From Pelobium manganitolerans (GTDB taxonomy: Bacteria; Bacteroidota; Bacteroidia; Sphingobacteriales; Sphingobacteriaceae), in assembly GCF_003609575.1 (NCBI RefSeq), contig NZ_MBTA01000012.1, forward strand, positions 248,001 to 312,000: a stretch of 64,000 nt of DNA. Reading direction: 5' to 3'. Both the position numbers and the translations under genes were made by a program. This document shows, piece by piece, positions 34,040 to 43,287 of the stretch. Position 1 is the stretch's first letter, and each line of letters opens with the position of its first letter. Below the pieces are notes generated by a model. The model was not told the DNA's origin. It saw nothing but the letters and a program-made list of their open reading frames with translations, and searched no databases.

Positions 34040-36034
34040 TTATATTTCTCGTTCTACCCAGTTCCCGTCTTGTTTAATAATTTCAATCAACTCGTTCAGC
34101 GCATTTTCTGAGCTTACGTTCTTTTTCACCACCTCTTTGCTGCGGTACAAAGTAATTTTGCCCGGCCCGGTGCCAACATAGCCGTAATCAGCATCGGCCA
34201 TTTCTCCGGGACCGTTTACAATACAGCCCATAATCCCAATTTTAATCCCTTTAAGATGGTCGGTTTTGCTGCGGATCATCTGCGTGGTTTCTTGCAAATC
34301 AAATAAGGTACGGCCACAACTAGGGCAACTGATGTATTCTGTTTTCGATATCCGCGAACGTGTGGCCTGCAAAATCCCGAATGAAGTGGATACTCTAAAT
34401 TTAGTGGACACTTGTGGTGCATCTAACCAAATACCGTCGCCTAAGCCATCTAAAAGTAAAGCTCCTAAATCTGTAGCGCCATAAAGTTGGGTTTTTAGCT
34501 CTTTATTTTCTAAGCTTTCTGTTTCATCAAAACGGTACGATCTTTTGATGATTACGGGCGTATCAATGCCTGCGTTTAGGAGTTTGAAAAAGAATGCCCG
34601 CTGATCTGCCATGCCATGGGTTTTGGTAGTTTCTAAAACAAACACCAATGTTTTATCAAACGGTAAGCTAGCAAATAAATCGCCTTCTAAATCATCGTGG
34701 TAAACACGCACTAAATTTAAGGCTTTGTCTTTTTCTGTAGCTTGTATGTACTGTTCTAAAGTATAAAGTGGGTGGCAGTTGGTTTTGTTTTGGAGCTTTA
34801 ACCAAGTGTTGTAATTATAAAGCTGTTTTAAATTGCCCGGAAAAGTAAAAGAAGGAAGTTCATCTGCCAAATAAGCAAAATCTATGGATTGGTCGCCCAT
34901 GTTATATTTATCCAAAATTGGCGAATAATTATAACCTGCCGGCGCTAAGATTTGTGGATCTTTTAAATTTTCTTTAGATAAATCTAAAATAACGCGCGGT
35001 ACCTGATGCCCGCCAATGAAGGTGTTAAGTTCTGCGGATGCGCGTTTGTTATATTCAAAAGGCGAAAAATTAGGAGGTAACTCAAAATCCGGATTTTCAA
35101 CTTCGCTTTCCGGTACAGATGGCCTTTCCTCGTAACGTTTTGCCAGCGCTTGCGCTACCGGAATTTCAAATTCCGGCTCTTCGGTTAAAGAAACGCGAAT
35201 GGTATCACCCAGTCCGTCTTCTAATAAAGTTCCAATACCCACGGCAGATTTGATGCGGCCATCTTCACCATCCCCAGCTTCGGTAACGCCTAAGTGCAGC
35301 GGATAATTCATCCCTTCGGCAACCATGGTTTGCACCAATAAACGGTAGGCTTGCACCATCACCTGCGTATTGCTAGATTTCATGGAAATTACCAAGTCAT
35401 GATACTCCATATCGCGGCAAATGCGGATAAATTCCATTGCCGATTCTACCATGCCTTTTGGCGTATCGCCATACCAGCTCATAATCCTGTCGGAAAGCGA
35501 GCCGTGGTTGGTGCCAATGCGCATGGCGGTTCCGTGTGCTTTGCAAATTTCAACCAGTGGCGCAAACTTTTTGCGGATCCGCTCTAGCTCTTTTTGGTAA
35601 GCTTCCGGCGTGTAGTCTATCTCTTCAAATTTCTTTTTATCGGCATAATTGCCGGGGTTAACGCGCACTTTTTCCACAATTTTTGCAGCGAGTTCGGCAG
35701 CGTTCGGCGTAAAGTGGATATCGGCAACCAAAGGCGTATGATAGCCTTTTTCGGCTAATCCTTTTTTAATTTCGGCCAAATTTTGCGCTTCTTTCATAGA
35801 TGGCGCGGTAATACGTACATATTCGCATCCGGCATCAATCATCCTGATACTTTGCGCCACCGAAGCCTCGGTATCCATGGTGAAAGCGGTAGTCATAGAT
35901 TGCACCCTTATAGGTTGAGCACCGCCCATTTTAACGCCGCCAATGTTTACTTCTCGGCTATTAAAACGGCTATATTGAGTTAACGAGTTACAGTAAATTC
36001 CTTTTAAAACTTGCTTTGCGTCCACATCCATCAC
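34040..36034 (-). CDS. ispG: 4-hydroxy-3-methylbut-2-enyl diphosphate synthase, long form
   Basis: 4Fe-4S enzyme of the MEP isoprenoid pathway. At 664 residues it is the long form of Bacteroidetes, Chlamydiae and plants, with an inserted domain (about 290-540) between the TIM barrel (VRVNPGNYADKKKF, GTNHGSLSDRIMSWYGDTP) and the cluster domain. Cluster cysteines are in SCPSCGRTLFD near 575 and GIMGCIVNGPGEMADADYGY near 615. The start is one of two adjacent ATGs. The TMEM175-type gene follows after 10 nt. Confidence 0.96.
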   Translation of the reverse strand: MMDVDAKQVLKGIYCNSLTQYSRFNSREVNIGGVKMGGAQPIRVQSMTTAFTMDTEASVAQSIRMIDAGCEYVRITAPSMKEAQNLAEIKKGLAEKGYHTPLVADIHFTPNAAELAAKIVEKVRVNPGNYADKKKFEEIDYTPEAYQKELERIRKKFAPLVEICKAHGTAMRIGTNHGSLSDRIMSWYGDTPKGMVESAMEFIRICRDMEYHDLVISMKSSNTQVMVQAYRLLVQTMVAEGMNYPLHLGVTEAGDGEDGRIKSAVGIGTLLEDGLGDTIRVSLTEEPEFEIPVAQALAKRYEERPSVPESEVENPDFELPPNFSPFEYNKRASAELNTFIGGHQVPRVILDLSKENLKDPQILAPAGYNYSPILDKYNMGDQSIDFAYLADELPSFTFPGNLKQLYNYNTWLKLQNKTNCHPLYTLEQYIQATEKDKALNLVRVYHDDLEGDLFASLPFDKTLVFVLETTKTHGMADQRAFFFKLLNAGIDTPVIIKRSYRFDETESLENKELKTQLYGATDLGALLLDGLGDGIWLDAPQVSTKFRVSTSFGILQATRSRISKTEYISCPSCGRTLFDLQETTQMIRSKTDHLKGIKIGIMGCIVNGPGEMADADYGYVGTGPGKITLYRSKEVVKKNVSSENALNELIEIIKQDGNWVEREI

Positions 36035-36169
36035 TAAAAAATATTTTGGTAAAAATACGGGTTTTTGGATGATGTGACGATTCAGATTGCTAAATCTTAG
36101 ACATGAAATTCTACCTCATGACTTTAATGCCGCAGCGCTTTCTTAATTTTGCACCAAACTAATTGGTTT

Positions 36170-36580
36170 ATGAAAAAACTCAACCGCAAAAGCATCATCA
36201 TTCTGGTTTCCTTAATCATTATTGGTGCAATGCTTTACAATAGCCTTTCGCAGCCGGGGATTGATAGTTTAAAAACGGACTTTAAGCAAATTAGCTTCAC
36301 AAGAAACGAGCAGAACGACGGGCCCGTTTTGCGCGCTTATGTGGTAACAGTTGATACGCTGATTTTAAGCGAACTGGAAACTTATGGCAATTTTATGCCG
36401 CATACCAAATACGGCAATACAAAAGTGTACTTTTTTAATAAAAACGCGGCGTATCCTAGTTCCGTAAAGCTTGCGAAGCCGGTTTTTGATGAACGATACC
36501 TGAAAAATTGTTTAGCCGTTTATGAAAAAGACGGCATGGGCAATGTTAGCCTAAATCAATCATCATCTGCTATGCGATAG
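36170..36580 (+). CDS. Membrane-anchored hypothetical protein
   Basis: A 136-residue protein from ATG 36170, MKKLNRKSIIILVSLIIIGA, with one N-terminal membrane segment and a periplasmic domain of about 105 residues (RAYVVTVDTLILSELETYGN, HTKYGNTKVYFFNKNAAYPS). I do not recognise the family. The upstream frame from a TTG at 36149 is unlikely. It is convergent with lnt and divergent from ispG, with 8 nt to the lnt stop. Confidence 0.7.
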   Translation: MKKLNRKSIIILVSLIIIGAMLYNSLSQPGIDSLKTDFKQISFTRNEQNDGPVLRAYVVTVDTLILSELETYGNFMPHTKYGNTKVYFFNKNAAYPSSVKLAKPVFDERYLKNCLAVYEKDGMGNVSLNQSSSAMR

Positions 36581-36587
36581 TATTGAG

Positions 36588-38237
36588 CTATACTTTCTTT
36601 CTAAATATAACGCCGAGAAAAATCGCGTAAGCAAAACTGAAAACGCCAATCAGCAGAAAAGGATAAACAATCCAATCCTGATGTTTGGTGTAAAAAGTAA
36701 GCTCCGAGTTTAGATTAATATCTTGCTTAATTACCGCTTCTTTCCACCATTCGGTTTGTTGTACCACATCACCGCGCTGGTTAATAAAAGCAGAAATGCC
36801 GGTGTTTGCCGAGCGCGCCACCCACCGGCGGTTTTCTATCGCGCGTAAGCGGGCATAATCCAAATGTTGGTCTTTGCCAGAGGTATTGCCCCACCAACCG
36901 TCGTTAGTAATTACGGCGATAAACTGCGCGCCTTTACCTACCGCTTCCGCCACCCAATCGCCCCAGATAGATTCGTAACAGATTGCGGAAAACACACCAA
37001 TACCGCTAGATGCGTAAAGGTTTGTGGGTTGCGCCTGGCCGCCATAACCGCCTGTGGTGCCGCCAAATTTTTCGAAAAGCGGGTTGAGCACGCTTAAAAG
37101 TTTTGGGAAGGGCATTTTTTCTACGCCGGGCACCAGCTTTGATTTGTGGTAAAATTGCAATTCGGGCGAGTTTTCTATCGCAACAGCCGTATTAAAGCTG
37201 TCCCAGTAAAAGTTATTCTCTTTACTAAAACGTGCGGAGCTTGTTTTTTTATCCGGATATACGGCGTACGTCTCGGCACCGGTAATTACAGTAGCGTTTT
37301 TAAAGCTATCTAAAAAATGGCTTACGGCTTTGAAATTCGGGCTTAAAAAAAAGTCTTTTTCCTCTGTATATCCAATTAATGCGGTCTCGGGCCAAATGAA
37401 AAACTCGGTATTTACCTGCCCTTTTTGCTGGCTTAATTTAATCAGCTTGCTCAGCTGTTCTTGGGCAGTGTAGGTATAATTTTTTCCGTAAGGATCTATA
37501 TTTGGTTGCACCACCACGATGTTTGATGGGTTTACTTCCTCCTCATAATCGTTGTAAATGTACAGCGACGCGGTAATGGGCAACACCACCCAAAGCCCCA
37601 GCGCAATCAGCAAAAACTGTACGTTTCTTTTTTGATAGCTTGGTTTCGGCGTTTCTTTTTGTTGCGATGCTTTTGTGCGCCAAATCATCCACAACCTAAA
37701 AATCAAAATATTGCTCACCAAAATCCATAGTGTGCCGCCGTAAACGCCGGTGTACTCGTACCATTGTATCAGTTGTGCCGAGGTAGAAAAACCGTTTCCC
37801 AGAGTCATCCAAGGGAATTTTAAATCCCAAGTTTGGTGCAGATATTCATAACTCATCCATAAACCTATCAAAGATATATCCGCCAAAAAAGCGGGAAACT
37901 TAAGCGATATTTTTCGGTAGGCCCAAAAACTGAGCGCCATTAAAAAAGCGCCCAAGCCAAATGGGATTAGCGAGAGTAAACAAGCGGCGATGGTGGGCAT
38001 TACTGCGTTTAGCGAATTAAAAACCCAGTAAATAGAGGCGGTGTTCCAAACTAAAAAGCTTAAACCCGCAATTAAAAATAGGGTTTCTTTTGTTCGTTCG
38101 CTCTCGGCCAATTCTTGCAAAGCCATCATTAAAGGCACCAATGCAAAAAGCAGGATAAAGGATGTGTAAGGGATTGGTGGCCAAGCCAGCCACAATAAAA
38201 AACTGGAAAGTAGTGCCAGCCAGATAATTCTTTTCAT
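36588..38237 (-). CDS. lnt: Apolipoprotein N-acyltransferase
   Basis: Adds the third acyl chain to lipoproteins in the inner membrane. The 549-residue protein has about seven to eight membrane helices flanking a nitrilase domain. The catalytic triad is visible: Glu in FIWPETALIGY near 285, Lys in SKLVPGVEKMPF near 366 and Cys in SAICYESIWGDW near 420. It has a C-terminal membrane helix. The rsmI stop codon lies about 30 nt upstream of its start on the same strand. Confidence 0.94.
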   Translation of the reverse strand: MKRIIWLALLSSFLLWLAWPPIPYTSFILLFALVPLMMALQELAESERTKETLFLIAGLSFLVWNTASIYWVFNSLNAVMPTIAACLLSLIPFGLGAFLMALSFWAYRKISLKFPAFLADISLIGLWMSYEYLHQTWDLKFPWMTLGNGFSTSAQLIQWYEYTGVYGGTLWILVSNILIFRLWMIWRTKASQQKETPKPSYQKRNVQFLLIALGLWVVLPITASLYIYNDYEEEVNPSNIVVVQPNIDPYGKNYTYTAQEQLSKLIKLSQQKGQVNTEFFIWPETALIGYTEEKDFFLSPNFKAVSHFLDSFKNATVITGAETYAVYPDKKTSSARFSKENNFYWDSFNTAVAIENSPELQFYHKSKLVPGVEKMPFPKLLSVLNPLFEKFGGTTGGYGGQAQPTNLYASSGIGVFSAICYESIWGDWVAEAVGKGAQFIAVITNDGWWGNTSGKDQHLDYARLRAIENRRWVARSANTGISAFINQRGDVVQQTEWWKEAVIKQDINLNSELTFYTKHQDWIVYPFLLIGVFSFAYAIFLGVIFRKKV

Positions 38238-38266
38238 TTATTTACGTCGTTGCTCTTTTAAAAAAG

Positions 38267-38980
38267 CTATTTCTTATAATATTTTTCGTCTTTTTTTGGT
38301 GCAGGCTTTTCACTTCCCGCAACCACCATCACAAACTCGCCTTTTAATACGTTAGTTTCAAAATGCTGTTTAACTTCTGCCAAGGTACCACGCACGGTTT
38401 CTTCAAATACTTTTGTTAGCTCGCGCGAGATAGAAGCCTGTCGTTCTTCCCCAAAAACTTCAATAAACTCTTCCAAAGTTTTTAGCAGTCGGTGTGGCGA
38501 TTCGTAAAATACCAACGTTCTTTGCTCGTATTCCAGCTCTTTAAGCCGGGTTTGTCGCCCTTTTTTTACAGGCAAAAAGCCTTCAAACACAAAACGGTCG
38601 TTGGGCAAACCCGAGTTAACTAAGGCGGGTACAAAAGCCGTTGCGCCGGGCAGGCATTCAACTGCTAAACCGTTTTTTAATACTTCGCGCACCAGTAAAA
38701 AACCCGGGTCGGAAATTGCCGGTGTGCCCGCATCAGAAATTAAAGCAATGTTTTGGCCTTCCTTTAAAAAACGGATAATCTCTGCAACGGCCTTATGCTC
38801 ATTATGTTGGTGGTGCGCAAAAACTTTTTGTTCAATACCAAAATGCTTTAACATAGGTGCAGATGTGCGTGTGTCTTCTGCCAAAATTAAATTCACTTCT
38901 TTAAGTACGCGTAAAGCTCTAAGGGTAATATCTTCAAGGTTGCCAATAGGCGTTGGCACCAGGTAAAGTTTGCCGTGCAT
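38267..38980 (-). CDS. rsmI: 16S rRNA (cytidine-1402-2'-O)-methyltransferase RsmI
   Basis: SAM-dependent 2'-O-methyltransferase acting on C1402 in the decoding centre. The 237-residue protein has the tetrapyrrole-methylase fold with LYLVPTPIGNLEDITLRAL at the start, LAEDTRTSAPMLKHF, ALISDAGTPAISDPGFLLV near 80 and FYESPHRLLKTLEE near 155. It is slightly short at the C-terminus compared with E. coli (286), as common in Bacteroidetes. Confidence 0.95.
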   Translation of the reverse strand: MHGKLYLVPTPIGNLEDITLRALRVLKEVNLILAEDTRTSAPMLKHFGIEQKVFAHHQHNEHKAVAEIIRFLKEGQNIALISDAGTPAISDPGFLLVREVLKNGLAVECLPGATAFVPALVNSGLPNDRFVFEGFLPVKKGRQTRLKELEYEQRTLVFYESPHRLLKTLEEFIEVFGEERQASISRELTKVFEETVRGTLAEVKQHFETNVLKGEFVMVVAGSEKPAPKKDEKYYKK

Positions 38981-39042
38981 AAACCGTTTTTTGTTTCTCT
39001 GTACAAATCTAAAATTGCCAAGCCCTATAAGCTAAGCAATAC

Positions 39043-39050
39043 TATATTTG
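39043..39050 (+). promoter_or_regulatory. -7 box for serS
   Basis: TATATTTG is an exact TAnnTTTG match, 17 nt before the serS ATG. TTG at 39015-39017 is a possible -33 element. Confidence 0.5.
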
Positions 39051-39066
39051 TAAAAAAAATTTAGAG

Positions 39067-40338
39067 ATGCTGCAAGTTAGTTATATCCGCGAAAATAAAG
39101 AGGAAGTTTTAGCCCGTTTAGCTGTAAGAAATTTTGCCGAGCCTCAGCTGGTAGAAGAAGTGATACATTTAGATGATCAGCGGAAGCGCACCCAGGCCCA
39201 AGCTGATGAGCTTTTGGCCAAAGGAAATGCAGCGGCCAAGCAAATTGGCGAGCTGATGCGTAACGGAAAAAAAGAAGAAGCAGAAGCTATTAAAGCAGAA
39301 ACATCGAGCAATAAAGAAGAGGTAAAAGCTTTGCAGGACGAACTTGCACAGATAGAGCACGATTTACAGCAAAGGCTGGTGCAACTGCCAAACTTACCAC
39401 ACAAAAGTGTGCCGGCCGGCAAAACGCCCGAAGATAATGAGGTGGTGTTGGTAAACGGCGATTTGCCAAGCCTGCCAAAAAGCGCATTGCCACATTGGGA
39501 GCTGGCCGCAAAGTATAATTTAATTGATTTTGAGCTGGGCGTAAAAATTACGGGGGCGGGTTTTCCGGTTTATAAAGGCAAAGGCGCGAAGTTGCAAAGG
39601 GCTTTGATCAACTTCTTTTTAGCCGAGGCAGATAAAGCCGGCTACGAAGAAATGATGGTGCCGCATTTAGTGAACGAAGCGTCGGGTTTTGGTACCGGCC
39701 AGTTGCCAGATAAAGAGGGGCAAATGTACCATGTTGGTTTGGATAATTTGTTTTTAATCCCAACGGCCGAGGTTCCGGTAACTAATTTATACCGCGATGT
39801 TATTTTAAAAGAAGAAGAACTGCCGATTAAAAACTGTGGTTATACACCTTGTTTCCGTCGCGAAGCAGGTTCCTACGGTGCACACGTTAGAGGTTTAAAC
39901 CGTTTGCACCAGTTTGATAAGGTAGAAATTGTGCAGGTGGTGCATCCGGACCATTCTTACGATGTTTTGGAGCAGATGAGTGCGCACGTACAAGGCTTGC
40001 TACAGAAATTGGGTCTGCAATACCGCGTGCTACGGTTATGCGGTGGCGATATGGGCTTCACGTCTGCCTTAACTTATGATATGGAAGTGTTTAGCGCGGC
40101 CCAAGAGCGCTGGTTAGAGGTTTCTTCTGTTTCAAATTTCGAGACCTTCCAAAGCAACCGCTTAAAACTTCGTTTTAAAGGAAAAGAAGGCAAAACACAA
40201 TTGCCACATACTTTAAACGGTAGTGCTTTAGCTTTGCCGCGTATATTAGCATCTATATTAGAAAATTTCCAGACAGAAAGCGGCATTAAAGTGCCGGCCT
40301 GTTTGGTGCCTTATACCGGCTTTGATTTCATTAACTAA
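39067..40338 (+). CDS. serS: Seryl-tRNA synthetase
   Basis: A 423-residue class II aminoacyl-tRNA synthetase. The N-terminal coiled-coil arm (about 27-105) binds tRNA-Ser. Motif 2 is PCFRREAGSYGAHVRGL near 260 and motif 3 is NGSALALPRILASILEN near 380, with LIPTAEVPVTNLYRD in between. Full length, single gene, with its own promoter and terminator. Confidence 0.97.
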   Translation: MLQVSYIRENKEEVLARLAVRNFAEPQLVEEVIHLDDQRKRTQAQADELLAKGNAAAKQIGELMRNGKKEEAEAIKAETSSNKEEVKALQDELAQIEHDLQQRLVQLPNLPHKSVPAGKTPEDNEVVLVNGDLPSLPKSALPHWELAAKYNLIDFELGVKITGAGFPVYKGKGAKLQRALINFFLAEADKAGYEEMMVPHLVNEASGFGTGQLPDKEGQMYHVGLDNLFLIPTAEVPVTNLYRDVILKEEELPIKNCGYTPCFRREAGSYGAHVRGLNRLHQFDKVEIVQVVHPDHSYDVLEQMSAHVQGLLQKLGLQYRVLRLCGGDMGFTSALTYDMEVFSAAQERWLEVSSVSNFETFQSNRLKLRFKGKEGKTQLPHTLNGSALALPRILASILENFQTESGIKVPACLVPYTGFDFIN

Positions 40339-40364
40339 AAAAAGAATAAAGATTTAGAACATAC

Positions 40365-40392
40365 AAAGCGGTATAGGTTACCGCTTTTTTTT
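40365..40392 (+). terminator. Terminator of serS
   Basis: Stem aaagcggta (40365-40373) with taccgcttt (40379-40387), then a run of T. Confidence 0.85.
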
Positions 40393-40503
40393 GTGGTGTT
40401 GCTTTTGCATAACATCAAATATTAAAACCAATTGGCTAAGCGATAGAATATTTTTGTTTTATTTGCAGCCACAAAAATCACGTTAAAGCGCTCATTATCA
40501 AAA

Positions 40504-41133
40504 ATGAATAAAAAATCTGCGGTTCCTGTTTTCTTTTGCATACCAGACATCACAGGTTTCACCCGTTTTGTAACCACTACAGACGATGCCGACTTTGCCA
40601 ACCGGGTTATAAGTACCGTGTTGAACAAAGTTGCCGAAGCCAATATTTTGGCGATGGACATTGCCGAGATAGAAGGCGACGCCATTTTTTTCTTTAAAAT
40701 TGGGCGATTGCCTGCCATAAAAAAAGTCGCCCAGCAATGCCAGCTCATTTATGAAGTTTTTTTAGACGCTATTTCAGGTTTTGAGCAAACCGACCCGGAT
40801 TTGTACCATAAATATTTATCGGCAAACCAGCTTGGGATGAAGGTGATAGTGCACCACGGCCAGGTTACCCCAACAAAAATTGGCAAACGGACCAAATTAA
40901 TGGGCGAGGATGTTATTTTAGCGCACAAACTTTTGAAAAATAGCGTGGTTGATCCGTGCTATATCTTACTTACCCAAAAATATTTAGTCAAGCTAAAAGA
41001 TAAAAAAGTGGTTAAAACCTGGTTTAACTGGGATAGGTTAAAACATGGGAAAGATGAGTACGAGCATTTCGGAATTGTAGAATATGCGTACATCTCTTTA
41101 CCCGATTGTAAACCGCTTAGTAAGAGTAAATAA
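40504..41133 (+). CDS. DUF2652 protein, class III nucleotidyl cyclase-like
   Basis: A 209-residue soluble protein whose first 150 residues follow the class III adenylyl/guanylyl cyclase pattern. CIPDITGFTRF (Asp 15) and EIEGDAIFFF (Asp 59) match the two metal-binding Asp positions, and GMKVIVHHGQV and GEDVILAHKLLKN match the later strands. The transition-state Asn and Arg of active cyclases (V-N-x-A-x-R) appear as Ile 138 and Lys 142, so ordinary cyclase activity is doubtful. It overlaps the 3' end of the convergent HD-PycTM gene by 17 nt. The cyclase relation is an inference from motif order. Confidence 0.8.
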   Translation: MNKKSAVPVFFCIPDITGFTRFVTTTDDADFANRVISTVLNKVAEANILAMDIAEIEGDAIFFFKIGRLPAIKKVAQQCQLIYEVFLDAISGFEQTDPDLYHKYLSANQLGMKVIVHHGQVTPTKIGKRTKLMGEDVILAHKLLKNSVVDPCYILLTQKYLVKLKDKKVVKTWFNWDRLKHGKDEYEHFGIVEYAYISLPDCKPLSKSK

Positions 41134-42310
41134 TTATCCCGATAAAGCCTACGGCACACAAAATTAAGCCGGCCATAAATATATTGTAGGACCAGGTGAG
41201 CAATTTATACTTCTTCACCAATACACCGCCCAGATGGTAAATGTCTACCGACATGCTATCATACAACTCGTTTTTCTCGCCTTTTAAAGCCCTAATCTGG
41301 TCCACAAACTCTTTCAGTTTAATTTGCGAAAAGTTGCCGAAGAACAGAATGCTGCTGTTTTTGTTGCTTAGCTCGTATTTTTCTTTAGATGTGATATTGG
41401 GCCTTGCCGATAAAATAGCGAAAGTTACCGATACCAAACTGCTTACTACCAGCAATAACATCGGGAATACAAAACGCATGTGTTTAAAATCTTGCGAATC
41501 GGCAAAGGTGTAGCCCGAACCAAAAAGCGTGATAATTACGGAAACCACAATGGTGTTGATGCTGATCATGATATTCGCTTTTTGATCGGCCATGGAACTT
41601 AAATCCATGTGGTAACCGTAAACAGAACGGAAAAGCGTCTCAATCCCCCGGCCTTCTTTAGCCAATTTAGCGGCGGTGCTGTCTTTTTTAAGCTGTACTT
41701 TATACTGGTCGGTTTTAAGTTTTTCTATCAGCTTCCTTTGTTGCTCGATGTTTTTCTCGCGCCGTTTTCCGTACAGTTCAAGCGCCGGTTTTGTTTTAAA
41801 CCTCTTTCTTATCAGAAAATCAAGCTGTAGCTCGGCCCATTCCCGGCTATCATAAATCTTGTTGTTTATTTTTTCCCACTCGCAGCGCAATAATTCGGCA
41901 CGTTCGCTAAAATTCTTTTTACCAATGCTAATGTAATCCGCGTCATGCAAAATTTCCTCTAATAAACCCTCGGATAAATGCCCATAACGGGTACTCAAAA
42001 TCAGCTGTTTAATCTTTTCAAAACGGCTGTTTTCCAATTTGTTCCCAAAATAAGCTTTCAAAATATTTACGCTCTCTTCCTCGTGGTTTTCATAGTTTTT
42101 GGTGTATCCGGTATCATGAAACCAAGCTGCCACAATAACATTCTCAAAATCCTCGCTCGGCAAGTTTAGCGCCTCGGATAGTTCCTTGGCGGCAGCAACG
42201 GTTTGCGTGGTGTGCGCAAAATTATGGTATAAGAGATCCTCGGGCAGTTTTTCTTTAAACAGCTCAAATATGTATTTCTCAATTTCTTCTTCGGCAAATA
42301 GCTTGTTCAT
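41117..42310 (-). CDS. HD-domain protein with a PycTM-type (DUF5706) membrane module
   Basis: A 397-residue protein. Residues 1-200 form an HD phosphohydrolase domain: His 33 region YHNFAHTTQ, metal motif WFHDTGYT (HD at 65-66), and LHDADYISIG near 121-130. Residues about 225-397 are the Pycsar effector membrane module: DLSSMADQKANIMISINTIV, a second helix at 281-301, an ILSARPNITSKEKYELSNKN segment and a last helix at 372-394. In Pycsar phage defence, PycTM senses cCMP or cUMP and damages the membrane. HD-PycTM fusions are common in Bacteroidetes chromosomes and may instead be housekeeping phosphodiesterases. The cyclase-like DUF2652 gene is its convergent neighbour. Confidence 0.85.
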   Translation of the reverse strand: MNKLFAEEEIEKYIFELFKEKLPEDLLYHNFAHTTQTVAAAKELSEALNLPSEDFENVIVAAWFHDTGYTKNYENHEEESVNILKAYFGNKLENSRFEKIKQLILSTRYGHLSEGLLEEILHDADYISIGKKNFSERAELLRCEWEKINNKIYDSREWAELQLDFLIRKRFKTKPALELYGKRREKNIEQQRKLIEKLKTDQYKVQLKKDSTAAKLAKEGRGIETLFRSVYGYHMDLSSMADQKANIMISINTIVVSVIITLFGSGYTFADSQDFKHMRFVFPMLLLVVSSLVSVTFAILSARPNITSKEKYELSNKNSSILFFGNFSQIKLKEFVDQIRALKGEKNELYDSMSVDIYHLGGVLVKKYKLLTWSYNIFMAGLILCAVGFIGIIIYSY

Positions 42311-42399
42311 ATAATTTTTGTCAAATAGCGAAAGAATCTAATGGTATAGGTTTTGATTATTTGTTCATCATAAACTGGTTAACAAATTTAAATCCAAAA

Positions 42400-43287
42400 A
42401 TGAACAAACTCTTACTAGCTTTCTTAATTATCGCCTGCGCATCTTGCAAAAACAAAAAGGAAAGGGACGAGCGCAAAGGACCGGTTTTAGATTCGGTAAG
42501 CAATGTAATTGAGGTGCCAAAGGATTTGAAAGAAATTTCGGACCTCACTTTTGTGAGCGATAGTTTGGTAGCCGCCATTGAGGACGAAAAGGGTATCCTG
42601 TATTTTTTTGATTTAAGCAGCAAGAAGATTGTGCGCGAATTTGTGTTTGCCGATGATGGCGATTACGAAGATCTGGCGCAAAAAGGAGATACCATGTACG
42701 TGGTTAAAGCTAACGGTACCATCTATGAGATTGCGAAATTCATGAGCGAGCATCCGCAGGTAACTTATTACAAAACGCCTTTAAAATCTAAACATGATGT
42801 GGAAGGCTTGGCGTACGACGCTAAAAATAACCGCTTACTGCTCTCGGTAAAAGAGAAAAATCTGGACAAAAACCACGACGAAAAAGAATTTAAGTCTATT
42901 TATCAGTTCACTTTAAAAGATATGAAGTTCCATGAGGAACCTGCCATCAAAATTTATTTGAAAGATATTGAAGCACAATTTAAAGGAGATGAGCTGCTGG
43001 AAGCATCAAAAGATTTCTTAAAAGCAATAGGCAACAAAAACCTGAACGAGGTAATTAAGCCATCAGCACTTGCTTTTCACCCAAAAACTGGGCAACTGTA
43101 TGTGTTGTCATCCATCAACAAATTCATTTTAGTACTAAACGCGGATGGAAGTTTTTCTTCTGTGAAGCGCTTTAATGGCGCAGAATTTATACAGCCCGAA
43201 GGGATTGCTTTTAACGCTAAGAACGAATTGTACATTTCTAACGAGGGGCGCAACAAAAAAGGAAACATCGTAAAATTAATTGACTAA
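42400..43287 (+). CDS. SdiA-regulated-type beta-propeller lipoprotein
   Basis: A 295-residue protein from ATG 42400; signal peptide and lipobox IIACASC at residues 10-16, so it is lipid anchored. The body reads as a six-bladed propeller of the SdiA-regulated family (LKEISDLTFVSDSLVAAIED, DYEDLAQKGDTMYVVKANGT, IKPSALAFHPKTGQLYVLSS, EGIAFNAKNELYISNEGRN). Some relatives are phytase-like or esterase-like; no activity is assigned. The next gene begins at the base after its stop codon, so the two are one operon. Confidence 0.85.
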   Translation: MNKLLLAFLIIACASCKNKKERDERKGPVLDSVSNVIEVPKDLKEISDLTFVSDSLVAAIEDEKGILYFFDLSSKKIVREFVFADDGDYEDLAQKGDTMYVVKANGTIYEIAKFMSEHPQVTYYKTPLKSKHDVEGLAYDAKNNRLLLSVKEKNLDKNHDEKEFKSIYQFTLKDMKFHEEPAIKIYLKDIEAQFKGDELLEASKDFLKAIGNKNLNEVIKPSALAFHPKTGQLYVLSSINKFILVLNADGSFSSVKRFNGAEFIQPEGIAFNAKNELYISNEGRNKKGNIVKLID

